From assembly GCA_963704455.1 (NCBI GenBank), contig OY969905.1:3472001-3536000 (forward strand): a stretch of 64,000 nt of DNA, read 5' to 3'. The DNA comes from DASTCZ01 sp963704455. GTDB taxonomy: Bacteria > Acidobacteriota > Terriglobia > Acidiferrales > UBA7541. Positions 1-8,742 of this stretch are shown here, piece by piece. A program made the translations under genes and the position numbers. The first letter of the stretch is position 1. Each line of letters starts with the position of its first letter. A model generated the notes under the pieces. That model was not told the DNA's origin. It worked only from the letters and a program-made list of their open reading frames with translations, and ran no database searches.

Positions 1-152
1 ATCTTTTCCACGCTGCCCGCGCCGACCTACTGCGCCGCCTCGATCAGCGCCGCGAAGCGGCCAAGGCCTACCAGCGCGCAATCTCTCTCGCCACAAATCA
101 AGTAGAGCGAAACTATCTCTCCCGCCGCTTGCACGAAGTGGCCCAGAAATAA
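1..152 (+). CDS. ECF sigma factor, C-terminal fragment (cut by window edge)
   Basis: The first 152 bases carry the last 49 codons of a gene whose start lies outside the window; the frame begins at base 3 and ends with TAA at 150-152. The visible peptide contains the pattern HAARADLLRRL, then EAAKAYQRAI, then a run ending NQVERNYLSRRL. This pattern of helix-turn-helix repeats is typical of the TPR-like C-terminal extension of ECF42-group (DUF6596-containing) RNA polymerase sigma factors. The sigma-2 and sigma-4 domains are not visible, so the assignment depends on the tail alone. Confidence 0.6.
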   Translation, partial: LFHAARADLLRRLDQRREAAKAYQRAISLATNQVERNYLSRRLHEVAQK

Positions 153-179
153 TTCAGCGCCACGGTCGAATTCATGCGC

Positions 180-215
180 AAAAAAACAGCGGGAGGATTC
201 GAGAGAATCCTCCGC
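180..215 (-). terminator. Rho-independent terminator of the Ig-repeat lipoprotein gene
   Basis: An inverted repeat at 189-200 and 205-215 (one bulged G) encloses a GAGA loop. Read on the minus strand it is followed by seven T (complement of 180-186). It lies 40 bases beyond the stop at 255. It shares 20 identical bases with the terminator at 5135-5171. Confidence 0.8.
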
Positions 216-254
216 TTCCTGTCTCGGCTGCGATCGTTCTGGCGTGTGACTGTC

Positions 255-2699
255 TTATTTCTCGATCGTCGCTCGTAACTGCGTGCCGAAGTCATAGAGG
301 GCTTGCCTTAAGAGGATTTTCGATGGGGAAATCATATATAGGATCCAATTCATCGGTGGCCCCGTCGCGGGCGTAGTTGTCAAAGTTCCTCGGCCATTCG
401 CCCCGATTGCGTAGGTGCCTGTAAATGTGCTCCCCATGCCGATTCCGTTTCCATCGATGGCATCCACAGTCCCGCTCAGGTTGCCGTTCCCGTCTGCCGT
501 CACGATCCCGCTGCCTGATCCCAGAAACAGATATATTCCATATGCGTTCAGAACGTAATCACCTGAGATGGAGGCATTGTTGAACGGCCCCCCGGATTGG
601 CTCTCCAACGTTCCGAGCCCGAGGACGAACGCCTCTCCCGGCGCCACGAGATAGAAAACTGCCGGGAGCCCCCCCGGGAACTGGGTTCCGGAGAGATTGA
701 GCGTTCCGCCGCCAAGCCCGTCTCCGTCCACCGTGTACGACCCGCTAAACGGCACGCTCGTGGCCACGTTATTTGCATCCACCACATCGCTTGTCCCGCT
801 CACCGTTCCTACCCCGTCGAATGTCGCCAGCTCTACGTTGAGATCGCCCGGTCTGTAATCATCGTTATTAAGAACATCGCCGGAATAAATGACGGTCGCC
901 CCACTCAACGAGCTTGCGTCGAACGGCCCTGCGGACCGGCGCAGGGCAGTTCCTGCAAGGAATGTCTCGTTAGCCGTGTTGTTGGATAGGCCGTCGGTCT
1001 CAAAAAAAAGTAATTCGTTCGCAGAAATCATGTAGAACACAAAATCAGAAAAGGGCGTGGTCGATCCATCAAAATTCATTTTTGCAGTCCCTCTCCCCTG
1101 TGCATCAACGTTGTACGTGCCCGCGAATGATAGAGGCTGTGAATCGATCCCAGGGCCATTTCCAAGCGTGGCGGTTTGCCCCGCGCTCAACAACCCACTC
1201 TTCGCCGTGAACCTGCCTGTCGCCTCGTAGGTAAAGAATGTGGGTTCAAAAAAAAAGCCATTGGGGGTGGGTTTCATAATGAACGCAAAGTCTCCCGCAA
1301 TGGCATCGTTCGTGAACGCCGTCGGGTCTTGTCGCGCAAAATACCCGCTGACATAGCGCACTTCGCTGATACCCTGAAAAACAACGCCGTCACTTAGTCC
1401 ACCACCCAATTTCCCGCGGCTTGCCACCCCGGATACAAACGAATCCAGCGCAAACGAGAAAGAATACGAATAGCTAAGGGCCGGGTCGAAATCAGAGCCC
1501 AGGACCAGCGTCATTGCGCCGCGATTGTCCGAACCGATGGAATACGTTCCGCCGATGATCGGAGTGTTTAGGCAACTACACAAGGAACCGCCGTCGTATA
1601 ATGAAAAGGCTCCGTCGAAGACTCCACTGGTAATATGGCCGTTCCCGTCGGCAGAAATGCTTCCGGCTAGGACATCTGTCCCGCCGGTATCCGGGTCCCC
1701 TTGTGTACTATCAGTGATAAGGAACGCATAAGACCCGGCCAGCTTGGCATTGTTCGCGTTGGCTCCGAGTATCAGTGTGGCCGAGCCGCGGATGGACGCA
1801 TCCGCGACGGAAGTCGCTGTAACGTTCACAATTGGCGGATTTGGGCTTGAATTGGGCGCCTCGAAATTCCCGCTTGAGTCAATCGTTCCGCAGCTCGCTC
1901 CCGCGCAACCGGTTCCAGATACGCTCCAGTTGACCACGGGTATGGCGCCCGCCGGTACTCCCTCTGCCGTGAATTGCTGCACTCCATTAATTTGGACCGT
2001 GGCATTGCCTGGCGAGACAGAAATCCCGGTTGGTACGGGAGTGATTGTCACTGTCACAGAGGCTTGCTTGGTCGGGTCGGCCACAGAGGTCGCGGCGATT
2101 GACGCCCAGGCTACCGCGTCGGCTAGCGCTGTCGGCGGAGTGTATTTTCCCGTTGCGTCAATAGTTCCGCAGCCGGCGTCGCAGAAGAAATACCCCACGC
2201 TCCATGTCACTCCCTTATTCGCCGGATCATTCTGAACTTGAGCGGTGAATTGCAGACTCTGTCCGATTTGCACTGGACTGTTCCCAGGCGTCACTGTCAC
2301 TGCGATTGGGGGCGGAGGCGGTGGGATCACAATCACCGACCCAAAACCTTGTTTGGATGGATCCGCAACGGATGTCGCGACGACTGATATATTGGGAGGA
2401 TTTGGAACGGTCGCGGGAGCCGTGTATTTCCCATTCGCGTCAACTGTTCCGCAAACCGCCGCAGCGCATCCGGGGTTTCCAATCCCCCACGTGACTCCCT
2501 TATTTGCCGGGTCGTTTTGAACTGTCACAATAAATTGTTCCGATTGCCCCGGTGGAAGTGACACAGTGGTTGCCGGAAGAACGCTGACGACAATCGGTGG
2601 CGGCGGCGCGCTCGCGCCGCCACCGCATCCCGTTAATATTCCAAAACATGCGATTATCAATATCGCTATTCCAAGTGGTGAGGCTGTTCTGCGGCACAT
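255..2699 (-). CDS. Lipoprotein with three Ig-like repeats and four C-terminal beta modules
   Basis: Predicted 814-residue exported lipoprotein. The start chosen is ATG at 2699, preceded by a G-rich ribosome site; it opens directly with a signal peptide ending in the lipobox LTGC at residues 22-25 followed by GGG. Three Ig-like (BIG2-type) repeats occupy roughly residues 33-310, each with a 'P..KGVTW' strand, a CGT(I/V)D turn and 'ATSVAD'. They are followed by four related modules (GSYAF, GDFAF, IYSGD, GDYVL) rich in G, S, T and N. The architecture is common in Acidobacteriota envelope proteins of unknown role, perhaps adhesion. It is divergent from the winged-helix regulator at 2838 and may be its target. 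The longer reading from 2837 would add a poor N-terminus and erase the signal peptide. Confidence 0.8.
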   Translation of the reverse strand: MCRRTASPLGIAILIIACFGILTGCGGGASAPPPPIVVSVLPATTVSLPPGQSEQFIVTVQNDPANKGVTWGIGNPGCAAAVCGTVDANGKYTAPATVPNPPNISVVATSVADPSKQGFGSVIVIPPPPPPIAVTVTPGNSPVQIGQSLQFTAQVQNDPANKGVTWSVGYFFCDAGCGTIDATGKYTPPTALADAVAWASIAATSVADPTKQASVTVTITPVPTGISVSPGNATVQINGVQQFTAEGVPAGAIPVVNWSVSGTGCAGASCGTIDSSGNFEAPNSSPNPPIVNVTATSVADASIRGSATLILGANANNAKLAGSYAFLITDSTQGDPDTGGTDVLAGSISADGNGHITSGVFDGAFSLYDGGSLCSCLNTPIIGGTYSIGSDNRGAMTLVLGSDFDPALSYSYSFSFALDSFVSGVASRGKLGGGLSDGVVFQGISEVRYVSGYFARQDPTAFTNDAIAGDFAFIMKPTPNGFFFEPTFFTYEATGRFTAKSGLLSAGQTATLGNGPGIDSQPLSFAGTYNVDAQGRGTAKMNFDGSTTPFSDFVFYMISANELLFFETDGLSNNTANETFLAGTALRRSAGPFDASSLSGATVIYSGDVLNNDDYRPGDLNVELATFDGVGTVSGTSDVVDANNVATSVPFSGSYTVDGDGLGGGTLNLSGTQFPGGLPAVFYLVAPGEAFVLGLGTLESQSGGPFNNASISGDYVLNAYGIYLFLGSGSGIVTADGNGNLSGTVDAIDGNGIGMGSTFTGTYAIGANGRGTLTTTPATGPPMNWILYMISPSKILLRQALYDFGTQLRATIEK

Positions 2700-2770
2700 A
2701 TCCCCCCCTAATCGGTGGCCAGTGCAATTCGGCGGTCTCACGGAAGTACCGCGGAAGGGCCTGCAAAGTC

Positions 2771-2802
2771 TTGACGTCGGTCTGACATTTTCCTGATAGA
2801 AT
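2771..2802 (+). promoter_or_regulatory. Putative promoter of the winged-helix/PD40 gene
   Basis: TTGACG at 2771-2776 and an extended -10 TGATAGAAT ending at 2802 (spacer 20, longer than usual, compensated by the TG extension). The predicted start of transcription is about 30 bases before the ATG at 2838. Confidence 0.35.
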
Positions 2803-2837
2803 GCCCCCACACTTATTCTTTGTTGGTAGTGACTCAT

Positions 2838-5015
2838 ATGAATCGCCCAGTAACGCCTTTCTATGATTTCGGCCCCTTCCGTGTGGACACTGCCGATTAC
2901 CGTCTTTTCCGCGACGGGGTGGAAGTTCCCCTTGCCCCTAAAGTCTTCGAGACACTACTTGTACTGCTTGAGAAGCCCGGCCAATTGGTCTCGAAAGATG
3001 AGCTGATGGAGCGGGTTTGGGCCGGCACATTCGTCGGCGACGACGCTCTCGCGCAGAAGATCTCACTCCTCCGCAAGGCCCTGGACAATGGCAACGGGTC
3101 GAACGTTTACATCTCCACTGTCCCGAAGCTCGGTTACCGGTTCGCGGGAGAGGTAAGTTGCCTGGATTCCACGACCATTGGTATTCCGACCCCCCGGGGC
3201 CTTGGCAGCGGGATCGCAAATGGCCTGGAAATCTTGCCATTACCGGCAAAGCGCAATCGTTGGCTGATGGCTGCCGTTGCTTTGGGGATCCTATGCTGTG
3301 TGGTCGGGGCTGCGCTGCTGGCAATGCGTCACGCTCCTGTCATTTCGGCCGCGAACTATCGAATCAGCGAATTGAATGTCTCCAATTTCGTGGACAATGG
3401 TGTGCTTTCACCAGACGGAAATCACATCGCCTATGTGGCATTCGAGCAAAATGGGGTCAGTCTTTGGGTCCGGCCGATTGCCTCCGAGGGAAAAGGACTG
3501 CGGGTCGTGGCACCAATGCAAGGTCTCATCGGGGGCGTGAGTTACTCGCCGGATGTGGCCTATCTCTATTACACCACGAGGAGAATCCCCCAGGATCGCG
3601 GCGTTCTTTTCCGAATCAATTCGCTGGGCGGCACTCCCCAGCGACTGCTCGAAGGGATCGCTGGAGACGTCCAGTTTGACCCCAGCGGCCAGCGCATCGT
3701 TTTCAAACGGTTTAAATACTCGACGCAGGGCGACGTCGTCGGTGCGGAACTGGTTCTGGCGCGCCCCGATGGCACGGACACGCGCCCAATCGCGAAATGC
3801 GACGCCCAGAGTTCCGAGTTTTATGGTTATTATTGGACGCTCGACGGCAAGATCGTTTATTCCGAAGCCGTCCGAAAACAGGGAAAAACCGATTGGTATC
3901 TTGTTGAGATTTCCGCAAACGGCGGTGCCGTCACCAGAATTGCTGAACCTCGTCTAAGTAATCTCTATGTCATCCGGCCGCTAAGCCGCTCCGAGACTGG
4001 CGCAATCGCAAATGATGTCCAAACTGGGTCGTCCCAAGTCTGGGTGCTCAACTGGAACGGAGATGTCCGGGGCGTGACAAACGACACGAGCCGGTATGTT
4101 TTCCTGAGCGCCGTCTTTAACTCTCGCAAGATGGTCGCGGCACGTATGGATGTCGAAGACTCTCTCTGGATCGCCGGCGCCACGCAGAATCGGGGCGATT
4201 CTGCCCGGACTTTGAATCCGCAGCAGCTGAATCTTCCCCCGGGCGGCTATGACACCCCTGTTTTGACACCCGACGGAAATATTGTCTATTCAGCCCCGGC
4301 TGGGGGCCGTAAAAGGGATTTGTGGTGGATCCGTCCCGATGGCACCGGCCAGATGCGCCTTACCTCCAACGGCGGAAACAATGCGGACGAGTCACTTTCT
4401 CCTGACGGAAAGTTTCTCGTGTTCACATTACGCCGGGAGGGCACGGCGCGGATCTGGCGTCTGGACATCGACGGTTCGAACCCCCTCCAACTCACCGTGG
4501 GCCGTGACGATGAAAACCCACTGGTTTCGCCTGACGGCAATTGGGTGGTATACAACTCACAAGTTGGCGACCAGTGGTCCTTAATGAAGGTTCCCAGCGC
4601 CGGCGGAACACCAATCAGAATTGGCGATTCGATTCGCACCCCCGCTCATGTTTCTCCTTTGATCTCGCCCGACGGCAAACTTATTGCCTCCATGCGCTTC
4701 AGTTCGTCGGAGCGCCTCCAGCGCTGGGGAATTCTTTCATTGGATGATGGCTTACTCAAAAATGAATTCGATATGCCGAAGAATTGCTACGCTGTTTCAT
4801 GGAGCCTTGACGGAAAGTCCCTAATCTACCTTCCCCAGCCGAGCGAGACGCAAGCATTGTGGAGCCAGCCCATCACGGGCCAGCCTCCAAGATTAATCGC
4901 GAATCTTGGTTTTTCGGATGTCTATTCTCTTAATTGGTCCCAGGACGGCAGAAGAATCTTGCTGCTTCGCAGGACTGTAAAGAATGACATGGTCTTGATT
5001 GAGGAAACGAAATGA
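2838..5015 (+). CDS. Membrane-bound winged-helix regulator with periplasmic PD40/TolB-like propeller
   Basis: 725 residues. Residues 5-105 form a Trans_reg_C (OmpR/CadC-type) winged helix: 'YDFGPFRVD', 'KVFETLLVLLEKPG', 'LVSKDELMERVW' and the wing 'VPKLGYRF'. A single membrane helix follows at about 142-163. The rest is a series of PD40/WD40-like blades with the signature SPDG or 'LSPDGN', as in TolB. The layout is CadC-like: cytoplasmic DNA-binding domain, membrane anchor, outside sensor. This fusion is expanded in Acidobacteriota. ATG at 2838 is chosen because it leads straight into the domain; TTG at 2820 is possible. The effector and targets are unknown; the divergent lipoprotein is a candidate target. 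Confidence 0.85.
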   Translation: MNRPVTPFYDFGPFRVDTADYRLFRDGVEVPLAPKVFETLLVLLEKPGQLVSKDELMERVWAGTFVGDDALAQKISLLRKALDNGNGSNVYISTVPKLGYRFAGEVSCLDSTTIGIPTPRGLGSGIANGLEILPLPAKRNRWLMAAVALGILCCVVGAALLAMRHAPVISAANYRISELNVSNFVDNGVLSPDGNHIAYVAFEQNGVSLWVRPIASEGKGLRVVAPMQGLIGGVSYSPDVAYLYYTTRRIPQDRGVLFRINSLGGTPQRLLEGIAGDVQFDPSGQRIVFKRFKYSTQGDVVGAELVLARPDGTDTRPIAKCDAQSSEFYGYYWTLDGKIVYSEAVRKQGKTDWYLVEISANGGAVTRIAEPRLSNLYVIRPLSRSETGAIANDVQTGSSQVWVLNWNGDVRGVTNDTSRYVFLSAVFNSRKMVAARMDVEDSLWIAGATQNRGDSARTLNPQQLNLPPGGYDTPVLTPDGNIVYSAPAGGRKRDLWWIRPDGTGQMRLTSNGGNNADESLSPDGKFLVFTLRREGTARIWRLDIDGSNPLQLTVGRDDENPLVSPDGNWVVYNSQVGDQWSLMKVPSAGGTPIRIGDSIRTPAHVSPLISPDGKLIASMRFSSSERLQRWGILSLDDGLLKNEFDMPKNCYAVSWSLDGKSLIYLPQPSETQALWSQPITGQPPRLIANLGFSDVYSLNWSQDGRRILLLRRTVKNDMVLIEETK

Positions 5016-5134
5016 ATGCAAGCGAGCGTCCCGGTCTTGGAAATCTGCGATCTCGATTCACCCACCGTCGTCTCAATGTGATTCAGTGGCCTTGGTCAAT
5101 CTCGAGTGTGTCGGAAAATAATTACAGAGCCCTC

Positions 5135-5171
5135 AAAAAAACAGCGGGAGGATTCTCTCAAATCCTCCCGC
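5135..5171 (-). terminator. Rho-independent terminator of the coiled-coil membrane protein gene
   Basis: A perfect 11-bp stem (5144-5154 with 5161-5171), loop CTCTCA, followed on the minus strand by seven T (complement of 5135-5141). It lies about 80 bases past the stop at 5249. It may also stop transcripts coming from the plus-strand gene ending at 5015, but that side lacks a T run. Confidence 0.8.
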
Positions 5172-5248
5172 CGCTCACTTTGGTGGTGGTCTGTTGCTGC
5201 CTAGCGGTTTAGCCGGTAGGGCTTTTTCCGCTGTGTTTCAATGCGCGT

Positions 5249-6121
5249 TCAGTTTCCGCTCGTGCTCGCCGATGCCTGCGATGCGGGCGCCGCGGACTTC
5301 GGAACGCTCAGGTAGCCGACGATCTTGTTCTTTGATACTTCGTTGATCACCAGCTCCAGCTTGTCGCGGCTGCCGCTCGTGATGAAGAACACCGGCTCGT
5401 TCACTTGACGGTTCTTCTTCTCGAACTTCTTGTCATCCGCGTAGAGGTTCACGGTGTACTGGTTGTGTTTGACGTCCACACCGCGCAGTTCCAGCGTCAC
5501 GTTGCCGAGCTTTTGCTTTGAGCCCTTGTCGGTAATCGTGAATTCATAATAGTCACGCTGTCCCAATCGGCGGAGCTGATCGATTTCATCGTGGTTGCGC
5601 GCGATCTGCGTGCCGAGTTCTCCGCGGGCATTCACCAAATCCGCGCGTGTGGCGTCGAGGTCGGTGCGCACGCCGTTCACGTTCGTCGAAACAGCATTCA
5701 GATCATCCGTGTTTGCTTTTGTCGCGAGCGTATTCTGCGTGGTCGCCACTTGGTCCTGAATCGCGGCCATCTGCTTCGTATATTGATCGCGAGTCTGCGT
5801 GGCTGAATGGCGCGTCTTGTCGAGATCGCTTTGCGTGACCTTCAACTTGTCGGTCACGGTTCCGAGATCCGCCTGCAATTGCGTGTTCGATGCTTCGGAC
5901 TGCGAAAGCCTTTGGCTTACTGTATCGAGATTTGTTCGCAGCGCCTTGGCATCATTGATGGATGCCTGCTGCGCTTCGCGCGCGTGATTGGCCGCGCTCC
6001 AACCCACGCCGAGAGCGAGCAGGGAAACTGCCGCCAGCGCAACAACGGCAATACCCAGCCAGCGTGGAGTCCCTGTTCCTTCAGTCACTTGATTCGACTC
6101 TTGACGGTCTTCATTAAACAT
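5249..6121 (-). CDS. Single-pass membrane protein with long coiled coil, function unknown
   Basis: 290 residues. A short polar N-terminus is followed by one membrane helix (about 21-41, WLGIAVVALAAVSLLALGVG) and a long heptad-rich region from about 45 to 185, dominated by A, T, Q, D and L ('RLSQSEASNTQLQADL', 'DLDATRADLVNARGEL'). The C-terminal part (about 190-275) looks like a beta-rich domain (YYEFTITDKGSKQKLGNVTLEL). The start is supported by AAGGAG eight bases upstream. The coiled coil is probably outside the cytoplasm. I do not recognise a named family. Confidence 0.75.
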   Translation of the reverse strand: MFNEDRQESNQVTEGTGTPRWLGIAVVALAAVSLLALGVGWSAANHAREAQQASINDAKALRTNLDTVSQRLSQSEASNTQLQADLGTVTDKLKVTQSDLDKTRHSATQTRDQYTKQMAAIQDQVATTQNTLATKANTDDLNAVSTNVNGVRTDLDATRADLVNARGELGTQIARNHDEIDQLRRLGQRDYYEFTITDKGSKQKLGNVTLELRGVDVKHNQYTVNLYADDKKFEKKNRQVNEPVFFITSGSRDKLELVINEVSKNKIVGYLSVPKSAAPASQASASTSGN

Positions 6122-6455
6122 TTTCGTGTTCTCCTTGGTTCAATCCCATGCGTGACTTGTAAAGAGCACGTGCCACGCCAAATCCGCCATTCCCGTAAGT
6201 GGCGTGTTTCCAGCGACTTGGAGGCCTTATGTGGGATGCGCCACAAACCCCAGCATTGCAAACTTTACAGGTGGTATGTCGTTTCTATGTGTTGATTCGT
6301 TGGCTAAAAAAGACCGAGAAAAATCGCGAATCGCGGCGCAAAAGATTTCTTGGATGGACTGCGACAGCGAAATTAGCGAGGAAAAGTGCGGGAAAACGCA
6401 GAGAAGAAAAAATTGAGATATGGAGCGCGAAAAATCGCGCTTGCTTGCAAGAAAA
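6122..6455. other. Non-coding stretch; only a probable terminator recognised
   Basis: No reading frame here has a plausible start and protein-like composition. The only structure seen is a perfect 7-bp hairpin at 6424-6441 (AGCGCGA, loop AAAA, TCGCGCT). Read on the minus strand it lies just past the stop of the zinc-finger gene and is followed by a T-rich tail. Confidence 0.4.
6424..6441 (-). terminator. Probable terminator of the zf-HC2 gene
   Basis: The stem AGCGCGA/TCGCGCT with a four-base loop is 14 bases past the stop codon at 6456. A run of six T occurs about 10 bases further along the minus strand. The T run is not immediately adjacent, so this call is moderate. Confidence 0.4.
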
Positions 6456-6650
6456 TTACGCGTGCGTGGGATGCGGAAGCCGCGTGGGATCGGCGCCGAA
6501 ATAAACTTGCAAAGTTTCCTCGGCAGCGTCAAGAATCCGCAGGCAATCCGGGCAGCCCGCGAGGTGTTTTGAAACCTGCTGCTCCATGAGCGGCGAGAGA
6601 CGGCCTTCGATGTAATCGCAAATCAACTTTGTGGCGACGCTGCAGTTCAT
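6456..6650 (-). CDS. Small zinc-finger (zf-HC2, anti-sigma-like) protein
   Basis: 64 residues starting at ATG 6650, with a G7 ribosome site just upstream (GGGGGGGTATC). The sequence has the anti-sigma zinc finger pattern: an early Cys (C3), then 'DYIEGRLS', then H-x3-C-x2-C in 'HLAGCPDC'. Proteins of this family usually cap an ECF sigma factor and release it on a signal, but no membrane segment is present, so this would be a soluble form. No sigma factor gene adjoins it; the nearest is the fragment at the left edge, 6 kb away. A longer frame from 6716 lacks ribosome-site support. Confidence 0.7.
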   Translation of the reverse strand: MNCSVATKLICDYIEGRLSPLMEQQVSKHLAGCPDCLRILDAAEETLQVYFGADPTRLPHPTHA

Positions 6651-6897
6651 GATACCCCCCCGAACCAGCATCCTGGGTAAAGCACTTGCACTGCCACACT
6701 CTGTTGGATGCACCACGCCTTTAACTGGTTGGCAGGAAACGGCTTAGCGGAAGGACGGGTCCAGGGGCCTCGCCGAAGGGGGTACTAGGACGATGCCATT
6801 TCTACACTCCGGGAGGCGTTTCCGGGGGGACAAAATAAAATTAGGTTGATCACCTTAATAATTTTCAATGTGAAAAAACGGTGTTTTTTTCGAGGGC

Positions 6898-6922
6898 AAA
6901 TTGCACCATTTTGGTGCAATTT
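6898..6922 (-). terminator. Hairpin downstream of htpX, probable terminator
   Basis: A perfect 10-bp inverted repeat, AAATTGCACC and GGTGCAATTT, with a 5-base loop, starts 19 bases past the htpX stop. On the minus strand the arm ends in TTT, and a run of seven T follows 9 bases later. Could also be a protein-binding site. Confidence 0.5.
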
Positions 6923-6941
6923 GGCGGGTCGCCGCCGGCGG

Positions 6942-7775
6942 TTAGCGGAGGACGGTCATGTTGCGCAAAATCGCGATGCGCTCGGCGAGCGGCGGGTGCG
7001 TGCTGAAAAGTCCGCGGAAAACTCCGCCGAAAGTGAGCGGCTGCACGATGTAGAGCGACGCTGTCGCGGGCGAAACGTTCATCGGGATGCGCTTGTTGTA
7101 TTCGCCGAGCTTGCCGAGCGCGGAAATCAGTCCGTTTGCGTGGCCGACGAGGCGAACTCCGGCGGCGTCCGCGGCGTATTCGCGCTGCCGCGAAATTCCG
7201 AGTTGCAAAAGCATCGCGGCCAGCGGGGCGAGGAGCAGCATCAGGAGAGAGGCGATCGCATTTCCGCGCCGTCCGCCAGCGCCGCCGGTCCAAAAAGCTA
7301 TGCGCGCGAGAAGCGTGATCGTGCCCGCAAGCATCGCCGCGACGGAAGTAATCAGGATGTCGTAATTGCGGACGTGGGAAAGCTCGTGGGCGATCACGCC
7401 TTCGAGTTCTTCGTCATTCAATAATTTCATCAGGCCGGCCGTGACCGCGACGGAAGCGTGATTCGGGCTGCGTCCGGTGGCGAACGCGTTGGGCGCCTCT
7501 TCGGGCGTCACATAGAGCTTGGGCATGGGGATGCCGGACTTGCCGCACAGCCGCTCCATCACTTCATACAGGCGCGGGAGCTGCTCGCGCGTGACGGGCT
7601 GCGCGTGGTTCTGCCGCAGGGCGATCTTGTCCGACATGAAGTAGGCGACAAGATTGACGATGACCATCAGGCCGAATCCGAAGATGAGGCCGTTCTGCCC
7701 GCCCAGCATCTCGCCGCCCAGGACGAGAAGTACGCTCAGCGCGGCCAGCAATAAGGTTGTTTTCAGTGCTCGCAT
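6942..7775 (-). CDS. htpX: HtpX-type membrane zinc protease (M48B)
   Basis: 277 residues, the usual length. Two N-terminal membrane helices (about 5-22 and 28-47) are followed by a cytoplasmic catalytic domain with the zinc motif HELSH at 130-134 and the third ligand Glu199 in 'REYAADAAG'. Two further hydrophobic segments lie at about 143-162 and 174-192. HtpX degrades misfolded or damaged inner-membrane proteins in quality control alongside FtsH. The gene stands alone, with a hairpin past its stop and a weak ribosome site. Confidence 0.92.
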   Translation of the reverse strand: MRALKTTLLLAALSVLLVLGGEMLGGQNGLIFGFGLMVIVNLVAYFMSDKIALRQNHAQPVTREQLPRLYEVMERLCGKSGIPMPKLYVTPEEAPNAFATGRSPNHASVAVTAGLMKLLNDEELEGVIAHELSHVRNYDILITSVAAMLAGTITLLARIAFWTGGAGGRRGNAIASLLMLLLAPLAAMLLQLGISRQREYAADAAGVRLVGHANGLISALGKLGEYNKRIPMNVSPATASLYIVQPLTFGGVFRGLFSTHPPLAERIAILRNMTVLR

Positions 7776-7933
7776 AGGATGGCTTTCTTGGGATTGTTCC
7801 CAAACAAATTAGATGCTTTGGACGGCTTACGGTTGCGCCCTGCCGCCTACTTGGGCTGCTCCCAATAAGGCTCAATATTTAGTTTAGGAGTTCTGGGCGA
7901 ATGCGTCAAATCTGCCCCTTGTTTGACAGCGCC

Positions 7934-8614
7934 CTAATTCGGGTGGCTTTCATTTGCGGCTTCGCTCTTGCTTTGCAGAATCCCATTAATTCTCAATTGA
8001 AGCCCGTCACAATCGAGGAGGCCGCCGACAGTAGAGTTCTGAGTCTTGGTAATGATCCTTGTTATTGGAGTCCAAGCATAGCAGAAGGATTCGGAAACTC
8101 TGTTATCAAACCCATCGTTGTAGCTAAGTTCCCCTTTGAACTCCACCGTTCGTTTCCCGGGCCAAGGTTCGTCTCCGACTTGTTGAATTTGGAGGGGCCA
8201 GGGTATAGGGATTGTTACGTGAAATGCCTTCTCTTTTTCGATGACGGGGACGGCAGGAGGGTCAAAATTCTTGATTATCGGATCCCCGAGCGCAGCCTCG
8301 CCAGGCAAAGACTCATGGGTGATCTGTATCTTGAGGTGTACATCCTTAGCGGCTACGTCGCGAACGTTCGACAAACCTACTCCGAATCCTTCGGGGGAGA
8401 CGTCTGTATCAAGGCGCAGAACTGCAGCTTGGGCGCCAATGAACTGTTGTTGCATCAAGGTAGTCTGCCTTGTAGCTGCTATCGTAGCGTTGTGCATCTC
8501 CGTCAACTGACGACTAGCAATGCAAGCGTAATAAACCACTGCGACGAGGGTAGCGACCTCAACGATAAATTTACCCCATTCCCGCCACTCGTTCTTTGGA
8601 TTACCCGCCAGCAT
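7934..8614 (-). CDS. TM-anchored protein of unknown function
   Basis: 226 residues. After a short charged N-terminus there is a membrane helix (about 15-33, FIVEVATLVAVVYYACIAS), a Q/T-rich amphipathic stretch (RQLTEMHNATIAATRQTTLMQQQ) and a beta-rich domain with 'VGLSNVRDVAAKDVHLKIQI', a pattern seen in Ig-like or FixG-like folds. I do not recognise a named family. It is divergent from the plus-strand gene at 8743, which has the same plan of TM helix, short RQT-rich coil and beta domain. A 254-residue plus-strand frame overlaps it but has low-quality composition and was discarded. Confidence 0.6.
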   Translation of the reverse strand: MLAGNPKNEWREWGKFIVEVATLVAVVYYACIASRQLTEMHNATIAATRQTTLMQQQFIGAQAAVLRLDTDVSPEGFGVGLSNVRDVAAKDVHLKIQITHESLPGEAALGDPIIKNFDPPAVPVIEKEKAFHVTIPIPWPLQIQQVGDEPWPGKRTVEFKGELSYNDGFDNRVSESFCYAWTPITRIITKTQNSTVGGLLDCDGLQLRINGILQSKSEAANESHPN

Positions 8615-8742
8615 GAATGCAGTTTACCAGAGTACATCTTCAGCATCTTGACCGCATTCGGCTAAAGCCGAAAAACGCGCATGGAGAATTCCTATGAAGG
8701 CAACTTCATCCTGTGTTAGGTTTGGCCACATGGAGATGAGAT

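Noticed and set aside
5012..5212. 66-codon plus-strand frame overlapping the end of the winged-helix gene
   Set aside because: It starts with ATGA overlap but runs straight through the terminator hairpin at 5135-5171, has no ribosome site and poor composition.
7901..8665. 254-codon plus-strand frame over the TM-anchored gene at 7934-8614
   Set aside because: It is antisense to a frame with a clear TM helix and natural composition, and its own sequence is Cys/Ser-rich without domains.
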